A stretch of DNA of 64,000 nucleotides from Collinsella aerofaciens (GCF_028209885.1 NZ_JAQLEM010000001.1:50475-114474); one strand, 5' to 3'; numbered from the stretch's first letter, positions 1 through 8,446 are shown. Notes: generated from the sequence alone by a model not told the origin. Numbers and translations are program-made.

Positions 1-487
1 CGTTTTGGGCAGCGTTGCGCGCGGCCGACTCGACAAGCTTGGCTTCGTCATCTTTGCGTCCCAGCTGCGCACGCAAATTGTCGATCTCGCGCTGAAGCTC
101 GGCGTTTTCCTTTTGAGCGTCGGCACGGGCCTCAACCGCTGCGCGCTGACTTGCGCTCTCGCGCTCTGCGGCAGCGCCCTCGAGCTTGGCGCGCAGCTCG
201 GCAAGCTCAGCATCGCGCTTGGCAACCTCTTGTGCCATCTTCTGCTCCGCAGTGTTCTTCTGCTCGGCAAGCTGAGCATTGCGCTGAGACTCTGCCTTTT
301 GCAAGGCAGCCGTCGAACGCGAGCGCTCAAGCTCCAGCGCCTGCTCGCCCTCGCGCTGGACTGCCCTCACACGCTCATCCAGGTCGCGCGAAAACTCGGC
401 ATTGCGCACCTGCTTGACGATATCCGCATAGCCGGATGCGTCGACCTTAAAGACTTCGCCACAATGCGGGCACTTGATCTCGTTCAT
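1..487 (-). CDS. DUF2130 family coiled-coil protein (C-terminus outside window)
   Basis: Only the first 162 codons are present; the gene runs off the left edge, so its C-terminal domain cannot be seen. It starts with a Cys-rich segment (CPHCG at residues 6-10), a probable small zinc knuckle. From about residue 30 the sequence is rich in Ala, Glu, Gln and Arg with heptad spacing, typical of a long coiled coil. This order matches DUF2130 proteins, where a nuclease-like domain follows. Their function is not established. A GAGGAG ribosome site lies 5 nt before the ATG. Family assignment rests on the N-terminus alone. Confidence 0.75.
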   Translation of the reverse strand, partial: MNEIKCPHCGEVFKVDASGYADIVKQVRNAEFSRDLDERVRAVQREGEQALELERSRSTAALQKAESQRNAQLAEQKNTAEQKMAQEVAKRDAELAELRAKLEGAAAERESASQRAAVEARADAQKENAELQREIDNLRAQLGRKDDEAKLVESAARNAAQN

Positions 488-544
488 AGCAGCTCCTCAA
501 TGGACGTAAATTTCAACCGCCTACACTCTACCGCGCCGCACGGA

Positions 545-580
545 CAAAAAAGACGCCGCTGCCATAATGGCAACGGCGCC
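545..580 (-). terminator. Rho-independent terminator after metallophosphoesterase
   Basis: Read on the minus strand, a GCCGTTGCC/GGCAGCGGC stem (one G-T pair) with an ATTAT loop is followed by TTTTTT. It lies about 45 nt past the metallophosphoesterase stop codon. Confidence 0.75.
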
Positions 581-583
581 AGG

Positions 584-616
584 ACCACCACAAAGGTACC
601 TATCCTTTGTGGTGGT
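584..616. repeat. CCACCAC-GGTACC hairpin, perfect 13-bp stem
   Basis: ACCACCACAAAGG pairs perfectly with CCTTTGTGGTGGT around a 7-nt loop beginning TACC. A very similar hairpin (CCACCACGAAGG, loop TACC) is at 38448-38482, so this is a dispersed short hairpin family as well as a possible terminator stem. It sits between the metallophosphoesterase stop and the T-tract terminator. Confidence 0.6.
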
Positions 617-623
617 TCGAGAA

Positions 624-1169
624 TTACAGTCCAAAGAAGCCAAGGATTTGATCTCGGCTTACGGGCTTGTACTCGTTGGCGTCGAGGCCCACATCGTAGC
701 GGTAAATGGGGCGCTCGCGATCGCGGTTGCGCGCGTTGGTGCGGTCCCCCCTGCTGTGGATATGCCCGTGCAGCATGATGGCACCACGCGCCTTGCCATT
801 CCAGCTGAGCATGGGGTAGTGGCTCATAACCAGGCGATGTCCCTTGGCATAGCCGGGAGCAATCTCCAGGTAATCGCGCACGTCTTCCCAAATCTGCGGT
901 ACGTCGGAATCTTCCCAGTCGCTGTCATGGTTACCGCGGATGAGCGTCACATTCTTGCATTCGATACGCTCGCGCAGGCGCACCGCCTCAGCCAAGGGCA
1001 AACGATAGGTAAAATCTCCCAGGATGTAGAGACGGTCATCCGCAGCCACGCACTCATTGATGGCATCGATGACCTTGCGGTTCATCTCCTCGACCGAGCC
1101 AAACGGCCGATCCATATCGTGCAAGATATTCGTATCGCCCAGGTGCAAGTCGGCGGTAAACCACATCAT
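624..1169 (-). CDS. Calcineurin-like metallophosphoesterase
   Basis: A 181-residue single-domain phosphoesterase. Metal-ligand motifs appear in the expected order: DLH (residues 7-9), GDF (51-53), GNHD (79-82), an SHYP block and a C-terminal HGHIH. These support two-metal phosphodiester or phosphomonoester hydrolysis; the substrate is unknown. The frame opens 5 codons earlier (1184), but that ATG has no ribosome site, whereas AGGA lies 8 nt before the ATG at 1169. An adjacent ATG (1166) is equally possible. It appears monocistronic, with a terminator downstream. Confidence 0.85.
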   Translation of the reverse strand: MMWFTADLHLGDTNILHDMDRPFGSVEEMNRKVIDAINECVAADDRLYILGDFTYRLPLAEAVRLRERIECKNVTLIRGNHDSDWEDSDVPQIWEDVRDYLEIAPGYAKGHRLVMSHYPMLSWNGKARGAIMLHGHIHSRGDRTNARNRDRERPIYRYDVGLDANEYKPVSRDQILGFFGL

Positions 1170-1235
1170 CGTCTGTGTCCTCATTTCGCAACGCGTCTAA
1201 CACGTGCCTAGTATACAGACGCTTTGGCGCGTCGG

Positions 1236-1415
1236 TTAGCCAAAGAGCCCGCCGAACAGTCCGCGGCGGCGTTTGTCTTTCTTTTTCGACGCATCACCCT
1301 GGGCGTTCTTGTCCTGCCGCTTCTTACGGTCCTGCTCCAGCTCATCATCGTCGAGCAGCATATCCCACTCAAACGGGTCATCCGTCAGATCAAACAGATC
1401 ATTGTCATCAAACAT
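1236..1415 (-). CDS. 59-residue acidic/basic two-part small protein
   Basis: A short gene with a strong GGGAGG ribosome site 6 nt before its ATG, 18 nt downstream of the HIRAN gene on the same strand, so probably co-transcribed. The first 30 residues are very acidic (many Asp/Glu, with DDPFEWDML); the second half is strongly basic (KKKDKRRR) and ends GLFGGLFG. There is no membrane segment or known domain. A charge-split protein like this could bind a partner or nucleic acid, but nothing identifies its role. That it is real rests on the ribosome site, the operon spacing and the protein-like composition. Confidence 0.7.
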   Translation of the reverse strand: MFDDNDLFDLTDDPFEWDMLLDDDELEQDRKKRQDKNAQGDASKKKDKRRRGLFGGLFG

Positions 1416-1433
1416 GGCCGCCTCCCTTACCGA

Positions 1434-1760
1434 TTAACGGGCATCCACCACATAGAGGCCAACGCGCACCTGATGCCACGGGCTACGCTCGGGGGCAACC
1501 TGTTGCACGCGGGCCTCAAATACGTCCTCGTGGCCGTAATACATCATCACGGATAGCGAGCCGACCTCGTTTCCCGGAACATAGCCGAGCTTGGTCTTGC
1601 CGTAATAGATCGCAACCGCCTCGGGATCATGGGGGTTATCGCGCTCGGCACACAGCGTCAGCTTATCGCCCACTTTTAGATCACCCAGGACCAATGCGCC
1701 ATCGGCATACTGAAATCCTGCAATGTGAAATGACAGAAGAACACGCGAAGGCTCGTACAT
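1434..1760 (-). CDS. Stand-alone HIRAN domain protein
   Basis: 108 residues that look like a single HIRAN domain: an N-terminal beta strand (F.IAGFQYADG), a central DNPHDPEAVAIYY block and a following KLGYVPG segment, all diagnostic. In larger proteins HIRAN recognises DNA 3' ends or damaged and stalled DNA; small bacterial stand-alone versions have no defined role. GAGGAG precedes the ATG. The 59-residue gene follows after 18 nt. A DNA-binding role is inferred from the domain only. Confidence 0.8.
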   Translation of the reverse strand: MYEPSRVLLSFHIAGFQYADGALVLGDLKVGDKLTLCAERDNPHDPEAVAIYYGKTKLGYVPGNEVGSLSVMMYYGHEDVFEARVQQVAPERSPWHQVRVGLYVVDAR

Positions 1761-1883
1761 AGCAGCTCCTCTAACGGCCGGATAAACCGGTGTGTAACCT
1801 TATTGAGAAGTCTACGAACTCGCGCGGACACAAATTCGCCCCACCCGCGCCTTTTCGACCGTTTGTCGCTACACCATCTGATT

Positions 1884-3263
1884 CTAATGCACAAACATGC
1901 GCACGAACTTGTGCTTCCAGCTTGCGTAGGGCGCATACCGAAACGGCACGTCCGGCCACGTTGCCTTGTTCACGACGCTCTTCTTGTGGCTAAACGTATC
2001 GAAGCTCTCACGTCCATGGTACTGTCCCATACCGCTCGCCCCCATGCCGCCAAAGCCCATATGGCTCGTGGCCAAATGCATAATGGTGTCATTAACACAG
2101 CCACCACCAAAGGGCACGTAACGCACAAAGCGCTGCTGAACTGCGCGATCCTGACTAAAGATATACAGGGCCAGCGGCGTCGGACGATCCGCAATAAACG
2201 TCTCGGCCTCGTCTAGGCTCTCAAACGTCAGCACCGGCAAGATGGGGCCGAAAATCTCCTCCTGCATCACGGCGTCATCGGGGGACACGCCGTCCAAAAT
2301 CGTCGGCTCAATCTTGAGCGATGCCTCACGCGCGGCACCTCCAAGCACGACCCTATCGGGATTGATCAGCCCGCGCACGCGCGCAAAATGCTTGGCGTTG
2401 ACGATATGTCCGTAATCCTCATTGTCGAGTGGATGTTCGCCAAACATGCGGCGGACCTCCTCCTTGATAAGGCCCAACAGCTCATCGTGCACGCGCACGT
2501 CGACCAGCAGATAGTCGGGCGCTACACAGGTCTGGCCCACGTTGAGCCATTTACCAAAGGCGATACGCCGTGCCGCGACCTTCAAATTTGCCGTCGCATC
2601 CACGATGCAGGGGCTCTTTCCGCCCAGCTCAAGCGTCACAGGCGTGAGGTTTTTGCTCGCGCGCTCCATGACGAGCTTGCCGACCGGAACGCTACCGGTA
2701 AAGAAGATTTTGTCCCAGCACTCATCGAGCAACGCTTCGTTCTCGGCGCGCCCGCCCTCGACAACCGTCACCAGGCACGGATCAAATGCCTCTTCACAGA
2801 TTTGCTTGAGCACCGCGCTCGATGCCGGAGCATAGGCACTCGGCTTGATAACCACAGTATTGCCCGCGGCAAGGGCGCCGGCGAGCGGCTCGAGTGTTAG
2901 CAAAAACGGGTAGTTCCACGGAGCCATGATGAGCGTGACGCCATAGGGCACGGCTTGCGTTTTGCACACGCTCACGGCGTTAGCGAGATCGCACGGACGC
3001 AGGCGCGGACGACTCCATCGAGCCACGTGAGCGATCTGATGTCGAATCTCGGAAAGCGACGTGCCGATCTCGCACATATAGGCCTCGTCATGCGACTTCC
3101 CCAAATCGGTCTTGAGCGCATGGGCGATATCAGCCTCGTGGGCCCGTACTGCATCGCGTAAACCCACGAGCGCGCGACGTCGAGCATCGACATCAAACGT
3201 GGCGCGCGTCTTAAAGTAGGTGCGCTGATCGCCGACGATGCGCGCAATTTCCTCGGTGTTCAT
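1884..3263 (-). CDS. Aldehyde dehydrogenase (class 3-like)
   Basis: NAD(P)-dependent oxidation of an aldehyde to its acid. All catalytic markers are present: oxyanion Asn117 in PWNYPF, the FTGS cofactor loop (188-191), general base Glu212 in LELGGKSP and nucleophile Cys246 in GQTCVAPDY. At 459 residues with a C-terminal hydrophobic/basic tail it resembles class 3 and fatty-aldehyde dehydrogenases. AGGAGGTTGCC precedes the ATG. It follows the iron alcohol dehydrogenase by 9 nt, so the two probably run alcohol-aldehyde-acid conversion together. The substrate is not predictable. Confidence 0.93.
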   Translation of the reverse strand: MNTEEIARIVGDQRTYFKTRATFDVDARRRALVGLRDAVRAHEADIAHALKTDLGKSHDEAYMCEIGTSLSEIRHQIAHVARWSRPRLRPCDLANAVSVCKTQAVPYGVTLIMAPWNYPFLLTLEPLAGALAAGNTVVIKPSAYAPASSAVLKQICEEAFDPCLVTVVEGGRAENEALLDECWDKIFFTGSVPVGKLVMERASKNLTPVTLELGGKSPCIVDATANLKVAARRIAFGKWLNVGQTCVAPDYLLVDVRVHDELLGLIKEEVRRMFGEHPLDNEDYGHIVNAKHFARVRGLINPDRVVLGGAAREASLKIEPTILDGVSPDDAVMQEEIFGPILPVLTFESLDEAETFIADRPTPLALYIFSQDRAVQQRFVRYVPFGGGCVNDTIMHLATSHMGFGGMGASGMGQYHGRESFDTFSHKKSVVNKATWPDVPFRYAPYASWKHKFVRMFVH

Positions 3264-3272
3264 GGCAACCTC

Positions 3273-4493
3273 CTAGTTCTCGTCCTCAAACATACCACCT
3301 GCAACAACTTCGTACATATGCTCGAGCTCCAGGCGGTCCATCAAAAGCGGAACGGGGTACAGGGGATTGGCCTCGGCATCGGCATGCGCCGCCATCTGCG
3401 GAATGTCGCAGCGGCGAATACCCGAGACATATTTGGGGATTCCCAGGGCCTCGTTCATGCGGTCGACCCAATCGATAAAGGCCTCGGCCGCAAGACTGTC
3501 CTGCGCGGTAGCCGGCGCAATGCCCGCCATGCGAGCAAGATCGGCAAGCTTGGGGGCGGCGGCGTCACCATAAGCGCGAAGCATGTGCGGCAGGATGATA
3601 GCGTTGGCCAAACCGTGCGGAATTCCGTATCGGCCGCCCAGACTGTGCGCGATGGCATGCACATATCCGACATAGGAGCGGGTAAACGCAACGCCCGCCT
3701 TATACGCCGCCGAAAGCATATTGCGACGCGCACGCATGTCGTCGCCATGCTCATAGGCCTCGAGCAAATTGTCGTGGATGAGCTGCACCGCCTGTCGCGC
3801 CATCTTGCGCGTATAGGGCGTGGTGCTTCGCCCGATAAACGCCTCGACGGCATGCGTCAGGGCGTCCATGCCCGTCTGCCCCGTAATGGAGGCGGGCAGA
3901 CCGCGCGTAAACTCGGGGTCGTGCGCCGCAAAGCGCGGGATAAGCACAAAGTCGTTAATGGGATACTTGTAGTGCGTCTCGTCATCGGTAATTACCGCCG
4001 CAAGCGTGACCTCGCTTCCCGTGCCCGCCGTGGTGGGAACGGCGATGAGCAGCGGCAGGCGACGATGAATCCGCAGCAGGCCACGCATTTTGTTGATGGG
4101 TTTGTTTGGCTGCGCAATGCGCGCTCCCACACCCTTGGCGCAATCCATGGCCGAGCCACCGCCAAAGCCGATAATGGCCTGGCAGGCGCGCTCTCGATAC
4201 AGGGACGCCGCCTCCTCCACATTCGAGACCGTGGGGTTCGCACGCGTTTCGGCATAGACCGTAACGCCAATCCCCCTGGATGCGAGCGCCGCCTCGAGCG
4301 GTGCCGTGAGCCCCAGACGGGCAATGCCGGGATCCGTCACGATAAGGACCTTCTGGATCGAGCGCTTTTGAAGCACCGCGGGCACATCCTCGGCATGCTC
4401 TAAAATGCGCGGCTCGGTATAGGGCAGGATCGGCAATGCAATGCGAAAAACCGTCTGATATGTTCGGCACCAGGCACGACGGGCTAGATGCAT
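3273..4493 (-). CDS. Iron-containing alcohol dehydrogenase
   Basis: A 406-residue group III ADH. The N-terminal half carries the nucleotide-binding GFGGGSAMDCAKG and TAGTGSE motifs; the C-terminal half has the metal-ligand histidines in DALTHAVEAF and HSLGG...PHGLANA. It interconverts an alcohol or polyol and a carbonyl with NAD(P)H. The open frame extends 27 codons upstream, but AAGGAG lies 9 nt before the ATG at 4493, and family members start near there. It is first in an operon with the aldehyde dehydrogenase. A 6-bp dyad sits 19 nt upstream. Confidence 0.92.
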   Translation of the reverse strand: MHLARRAWCRTYQTVFRIALPILPYTEPRILEHAEDVPAVLQKRSIQKVLIVTDPGIARLGLTAPLEAALASRGIGVTVYAETRANPTVSNVEEAASLYRERACQAIIGFGGGSAMDCAKGVGARIAQPNKPINKMRGLLRIHRRLPLLIAVPTTAGTGSEVTLAAVITDDETHYKYPINDFVLIPRFAAHDPEFTRGLPASITGQTGMDALTHAVEAFIGRSTTPYTRKMARQAVQLIHDNLLEAYEHGDDMRARRNMLSAAYKAGVAFTRSYVGYVHAIAHSLGGRYGIPHGLANAIILPHMLRAYGDAAAPKLADLARMAGIAPATAQDSLAAEAFIDWVDRMNEALGIPKYVSGIRRCDIPQMAAHADAEANPLYPVPLLMDRLELEHMYEVVAGGMFEDEN

Positions 4494-4511
4494 AAAGGAA
4501 ACTCCTTCATT

Positions 4512-4527
4512 TGTTGATAGGTCAACA
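4512..4527. promoter_or_regulatory. Candidate operator upstream of ADH/ALDH operon
   Basis: TGTTGA-TAGG-TCAACA is a perfect 6+6 dyad 19 nt upstream of the ADH start. A related half-site (ATCAACA) recurs at about 4587. The regulator is unknown, and no regulator gene is adjacent. Confidence 0.4.
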
Positions 4528-4749
4528 TTTGCTCGCCCGATTGTACTCAGCAAAAATCGCAGACGGCCTCCCAATCGTTAATCAATCAACATCTTCATAT
4601 CTCGAAATTGTTTTATTAAAAATCATTCCTAATAGGCTTCACATTTGGTTGCATTTATGGATAATAGAACTCGTCAAGACGCACGTCCGGAGAGGGCCCT
4701 TACGGGACCGGACGAGCGCACAATCGCCATCGATCGAAAGGATCGAATC

Positions 4750-5310
4750 ATGAAGTTTGTTTGCCCCGTTTGCGGTTATGTGGAAGAGTTCGACGGCGAC
4801 CAGCTGCCCGAGGACTTCAAGTGCCCCCAGTGCGGCGTTCCCGGTTCTCGTTTCCTGAAGCAGGAGGAGGGCCAGCTCGAGTGGGCTGCCGAGCACGTCG
4901 TGGGCGTCGCCAAGATGGAGGGCGTCTCCGAGGACATCGTTGCCGACCTGCGCGCCAACTTTGAGGGCGAGTGCTCCGAGGTCGGTATGTACCTGGCCAT
5001 GGCTCGCGTCGCCCATCGCGAGGGTTATCCCGAGATCGGCCTGTACTGGGAGAAGGCTGCCCACGAGGAGGCCGAGCACGCCGCCAAGTTCGCTGAGCTC
5101 CTGGGCGAGGTCGTAACCGACTCCACCAAGAAGAACCTCGAGATGCGCGTTGAGGCCGAGAACGGCGCCACCGCCGGCAAGACCGATCTTGCTAAGCGCG
5201 CCAAGGCCGCTGGCCTCGATGCCATCCACGACACCGTGCACGAGATGGCTCGCGACGAGGCTCGCCACGGCAAGGCTTTCGCCGGCCTGCTCAAGCGCTA
5301 CTTCGGCTAA
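4750..5310 (+). CDS. Reverse rubrerythrin (rubredoxin-ferritin fold)
   Basis: 186 residues with the domain order reversed relative to classical rubrerythrin. An N-terminal rubredoxin-like Fe(Cys)4 site (Cys5, Cys8, Cys25, Cys28) precedes a four-helix ferritin-like di-iron domain with ligand blocks [14 protein letters not shown] and RDEARHG. Such proteins reduce hydrogen peroxide in anaerobes, taking electrons from NADH-linked rubredoxin reductases. The frame is open upstream to 4645, but AAAGGA before the ATG at 4750 and the immediate CPVCG motif fix the start. It is monocistronic with a strong terminator. A possible promoter (TTGTTT, 16 nt, TAATAG) lies near 4608-4635. Confidence 0.9.
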   Translation: MKFVCPVCGYVEEFDGDQLPEDFKCPQCGVPGSRFLKQEEGQLEWAAEHVVGVAKMEGVSEDIVADLRANFEGECSEVGMYLAMARVAHREGYPEIGLYWEKAAHEEAEHAAKFAELLGEVVTDSTKKNLEMRVEAENGATAGKTDLAKRAKAAGLDAIHDTVHEMARDEARHGKAFAGLLKRYFG

Positions 5311-5344
5311 GCCAGCAACCTGAGACATAACCTCTAGCTCGATG

Positions 5345-5375
5345 AGGCCCGGACCGCATGGTTCGGGCCTTTTTC
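5345..5375 (+). terminator. Terminator after reverse rubrerythrin
   Basis: AGGCCCGGACC-GCAT-GGTTCGGGCCT, an 11-bp stem with one G-T pair, followed by TTTTT, 35 nt past the stop. Confidence 0.9.
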
Positions 5376-5442
5376 GTGCCTCACGAACTTGTTAACTACC
5401 TGAAATAGGGCCGCCTTCGGCATCGGCTTCTCGTCAAAAACT

Positions 5443-5561
5443 AAGTGAGTAGACTTTTTGGAACTTGCCGAGCAGACCATCCATATCACTTTATAAAGCC
5501 GCAGGTAAATGCCTTGTTGCAAAACGACCTAGTCGCCAAAGTGCCAAAAGTCTACTCACTT
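5443..5561. repeat. 120-bp inverted-ended repeat element, copy A
   Basis: The left end AAGTGAGTAGACTTTTTGG is mirrored at the right end by CCAAAAGTCTACTCACTT. The whole 119 bp is similar to 6863-6982 in the same orientation, including an internal CCGCAGGTA...CTTGTT...CAAAAC block. Conservation extends a few bases past the right end (TTAGATT.GCAG). The right end contains the stop codon of the nuclease-like gene (5552-5554). There is no coding capacity and no transposase. Confidence 0.85.
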
Positions 5562-6679
5562 AGATTCGCAGCCGTCCACAATCGAGCCATTTTGTGTCTA
5601 ACGGGCATCTTTCCGTCGATTACTCCCAATTTTGTCCAGTCAACGAATAGTTCAGACCTGAGTAATGTCTCAGCCCTTTGCTCATCTGAGCTTTTATCAC
5701 GATATTCAGCATCGAGCATCCTGCATACGGCCTTAACGATCGCGCGGAATCTATCCTCATCCGATATCTGTCTGTGTGTCAGGAGAAGCACATCGTAGCC
5801 CATGGCCTGAAGGGCCGTCATGCGGTCAGCGTCACGCAAGCCATCCCCTGCGCGTCCGTGCGAGGCCTTTCCCTGACATTCAATGGCCACCTGTCGCCTG
5901 CCGTCCGGCGAAGACAGAAGTATGTCGATATATACACGGGACTTTCCCACAATCGCTCGAGCACTTGTGCTTAGCATCACTTCAACATTAAGCTCTATGT
6001 CGCAAAAACCTTCGCCTCCCAGTGATCGCGGCAGTGCAAGTAGCAAATACGCCTCGACCTCAAAAGGCGACGCGGCACCCAATGGAACGAGTTGCGACAC
6101 CGTCCTAAATCTATTGCCGTAACGTATCCCGCAAACATCTGAACAAAAACGGTCAAGGTCTCCGCCCAAAACCAAAGCGTCTCGACGCCATAAATTTGAG
6201 GCGGTGCCGTCCTCGGACGGGCAGCGCACCCAACCGAACGTTGTCGAGATCGCGCCCGAATCAATTGCACGCGAAAACTCCGCCTCAAGTGCCGCAGGCA
6301 GAGCGCACACCGCAAACAAGCCACACATCTCCGCCAATACCAAAAGAAGCTGAAGATCCGTCAGATGCCGCGACATGATGAATACCGTCAGTAGAGGAGA
6401 CGTAATCAAAAACCCATGCTCCGTTTCCAGTACGGATTCCCTGGGAAGCTCACCAAGAAACAGCCGCTGCCTAATGCTGGCAGGACAAGTCCGTTTGTTT
6501 CTCGTCTGAACCAATGTATACAACGGAAAACCGAGCGCGACCGCAGCCGTCGGGTTGCGGGCGAGATCATATCGCTGCCGGTCTTCTTCCGGTCGTGGAA
6601 GCGGCGGACACAGAGCGCGGACCTGAGGGGGCAAACGCCAGTACCTAAAAGCCGATATGTCACAAAGTAGATCTTTCAT
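5552..6679 (-). CDS. Orphan protein with PD-(D/E)XK-like C-terminal region
   Basis: 375 residues without a confident family. The C-terminal third has a predicted beta-hairpin containing an Asp (YIDILL) followed about 15 residues later by IECQGK, then an amphipathic helix and a YDVLLLTH strand. That is the layout of DUF559/VSR-like PD-(D/E)XK nucleases, although the expected E-x-K triad is imperfect. The N-terminal part has a SAFRYWRLP block reminiscent of AbiEi-type proteins. No good ribosome site is visible; ATG 6679 was preferred to GTG 6685. The gene lies between two copies of a 120-bp repeat, and its last four residues (NLSE) and stop come from the repeat. Function unknown. Confidence 0.6.
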   Translation of the reverse strand: MKDLLCDISAFRYWRLPPQVRALCPPLPRPEEDRQRYDLARNPTAAVALGFPLYTLVQTRNKRTCPASIRQRLFLGELPRESVLETEHGFLITSPLLTVFIMSRHLTDLQLLLVLAEMCGLFAVCALPAALEAEFSRAIDSGAISTTFGWVRCPSEDGTASNLWRRDALVLGGDLDRFCSDVCGIRYGNRFRTVSQLVPLGAASPFEVEAYLLLALPRSLGGEGFCDIELNVEVMLSTSARAIVGKSRVYIDILLSSPDGRRQVAIECQGKASHGRAGDGLRDADRMTALQAMGYDVLLLTHRQISDEDRFRAIVKAVCRMLDAEYRDKSSDEQRAETLLRSELFVDWTKLGVIDGKMPVRHKMARLWTAANLSE

Positions 6680-6720
6680 AGGCACAGGAAAACACGAATT
6701 TCAACCCAGTCAGTCACGCA

Positions 6721-6738
6721 TTGGCGCGAACGCGCCAA
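6721..6738 (+). terminator. Small GC hairpin
   Basis: TTGGCGCG-AA-CGCGCCAA, a perfect 8-bp stem followed by AAA on the plus strand. It could be a weak terminator or part of the repeat-rich segment upstream of the orphan gene; no gene end clearly depends on it. Confidence 0.35.
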
Positions 6739-6762
6739 AAATGGTGCCGAACGGACTGCCAA

Positions 6763-6828
6763 GTTTTCAACAGCCCTCCCCAACTGGCCAAAAGCTTGCC
6801 GAGAGCTGGACGAAGTTCTGTTGAAAAC
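6763..6828. repeat. Long-loop inverted repeat GTTTTCAACAG/CTGTTGAAAAC
   Basis: A perfect 11-bp inverted repeat separated by 44 nt, between the orphan gene and repeat copy B. It has no T-tract of the expected kind and does not match an obvious operator. Confidence 0.5.
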
Positions 6829-6862
6829 CCCATTTTTTTCTCATGCAGAAGCTTTGCGCGAC

Positions 6863-6982
6863 AAGTGAGTAGACTTTTTTTGAACATCCCGAGCAGCCCG
6901 GTCATCCTGCTTTTCAAAACCGCAGGTAGATAGCTTGTTACAAAACTGCCTGGTCGCCAAAGTTCCAAAAGCCTACTCACTT
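6863..6982. repeat. 120-bp inverted-ended repeat element, copy B
   Basis: The direct-orientation partner of the element at 5443-5561, with ends AAGTGAGTAGACTTTTTTT and CCAAAAGCCTACTCACTT and the same internal blocks. The right end overlaps the last codons of pdxR and supplies its stop (6973-6975), giving the same C-terminal NLSE as in copy A. Confidence 0.85.
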
Positions 6983-8412
6983 AGATTGCAGAGCGCTCCC
7001 ATTAGCTGCGATTCCAAGGTATTTAGCGCTTTTGGACTCAAATCGTCATACTGAACAAGAATTTGACTTGAGTTTTCAGGGACAGATGCGCCATCGGCAC
7101 ACCAAAAACAGTCACCGATATCGATAAAAGAGATGCTCGAGCGCGTGAGGGCCCGTGCAAAAGTGCTTCCGCCCGTTCCACGCTCCGCAACCACGGTACA
7201 GTAAAGGCCCGCATCTGCCTGCTCGATCGAGACTTCCCCTGCCGGAAACGCTTTCCGCACAAGCGACGTCAGGCCATCACGCGCCTCGCGAGCACGAACG
7301 CGCACGCGGTTCACATGTCGCTCGTAATCACCCGATTCCAGCAAACGCGCCAAAGCGACCTGGTCAACAGAGCTCACCGACGAGGCGTAGAAACCAAGGT
7401 TGCGCCTAAACCGCTCCATTAGCTCATCGGGCAACACCATATACGCCAAACGCAACGCCGATGAAAGGCTCTTCGAAAACGTGTTGGTGTAGATAACCGA
7501 CTGGGCGGCATCGATCGATGCGAGCGCGGGAATCGGCTTCCCGGCAAGGCGAAACTCACAATCAAAGTCATCTTCGATGAGATACCGACCTGGTCGCTCG
7601 GCGGCCCAGCTCAGAAGCGCATAGCGACACGCAATGCTCGTCACAAGGCCGGTCGGATACTGATGGGACGGCATCAGGTGAAGGACATCGGTCCCGCTTT
7701 TCTGCAGAGTGCTCAAGTCCACGCCCTCGTCATCCAACGGGATATGTCGAACTTTGCAGCCCATAGCCTGATAGATACGCGTCAGACGCAAATAGCCCGG
7801 GTCCTCAACGGCATACACCTTGTCGGCTCCAAGCAACTGAACCAACATGGTATCGAGCAGCTGGGCGCCTGCACCGATAACAATGTTGTTGGGGTCGACA
7901 TTCATGCCCCTTGTCCCACGCAGATGGTGAGCAATTGCGCGTCGCAGCCGAGCGGTGCCCTGCGCCGGTGCGGGCGAAAAGATTTCGCGCTCATCTTCGG
8001 ATGCCAGCGTCGCCCGTAGTGCGCTTTGCCAAAGCCGCGCCGCCTCCAAAGCGGAAGGAGAAAGTGCATCGAACAGCTCGACCTGTCCGTTGACATCATG
8101 CGCGCTGAGGCCCACAGAGACGGTATCTCGGTCGATGCCCTGCGAAGCCAAAGGCAAAACCGGTGCATCCGGAAGCTTGCAAGCGTAGTAGCCACGACGC
8201 GGCATTGAGCAAATATAGCCCTCGGCAAGTAACTGGCTATATGCATTCTCGATGGTAATGACACTGATTCCCAGATGACTGGCAAAGGCGCGCTTAGACG
8301 GAAGATGCTCCCCCGCCACAATACGTCCAGCAACAATATCATCTCGAATTTGCTGGTAAACATACTCATAAAGCGATGCTTCGCCGCGTTTTTCCAAATT
8401 GTAGTCAAGCAT
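6973..8412 (-). CDS. pdxR: MocR/PdxR-type regulator of vitamin B6 synthesis
   Basis: 479 residues: an N-terminal GntR-type winged helix (about 10-75) fused to a fold-type I aminotransferase-like domain (about 110-470). The PLP-binding segment is intact, with DDFDCEFR (281-288) and Lys314 in NTFSKSL. PdxR proteins sense PLP and activate pdxST; the divergent pdxS start 146 bp away supports that role here. The frame opens at a TTG 11 codons upstream, but AGGTGG before ATG 8412 is the better start. The C-terminus (NLSE) and stop lie inside repeat copy B, so the native tail may have been replaced. Confidence 0.9.
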   Translation of the reverse strand: MLDYNLEKRGEASLYEYVYQQIRDDIVAGRIVAGEHLPSKRAFASHLGISVITIENAYSQLLAEGYICSMPRRGYYACKLPDAPVLPLASQGIDRDTVSVGLSAHDVNGQVELFDALSPSALEAARLWQSALRATLASEDEREIFSPAPAQGTARLRRAIAHHLRGTRGMNVDPNNIVIGAGAQLLDTMLVQLLGADKVYAVEDPGYLRLTRIYQAMGCKVRHIPLDDEGVDLSTLQKSGTDVLHLMPSHQYPTGLVTSIACRYALLSWAAERPGRYLIEDDFDCEFRLAGKPIPALASIDAAQSVIYTNTFSKSLSSALRLAYMVLPDELMERFRRNLGFYASSVSSVDQVALARLLESGDYERHVNRVRVRAREARDGLTSLVRKAFPAGEVSIEQADAGLYCTVVAERGTGGSTFARALTRSSISFIDIGDCFWCADGASVPENSSQILVQYDDLSPKALNTLESQLMGALCNLSE

Positions 8413-8446
8413 GAGTTTGCCACCTGACCTTATCGAGCTGTTCAAT

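Noticed and set aside
567..1211. Long open frames on the plus strand opposite the metallophosphoesterase and many other genes
   Set aside because: They are shadows created by high G+C codon bias; they lack ribosome sites and recognisable motifs, while the opposite strand has both.
5443..6982. A complete composite transposon formed by copies A and B
   Set aside because: No transposase is present inside or nearby, copies are in direct orientation and very short, and no target duplication is seen; only a non-autonomous or recombination origin is possible.
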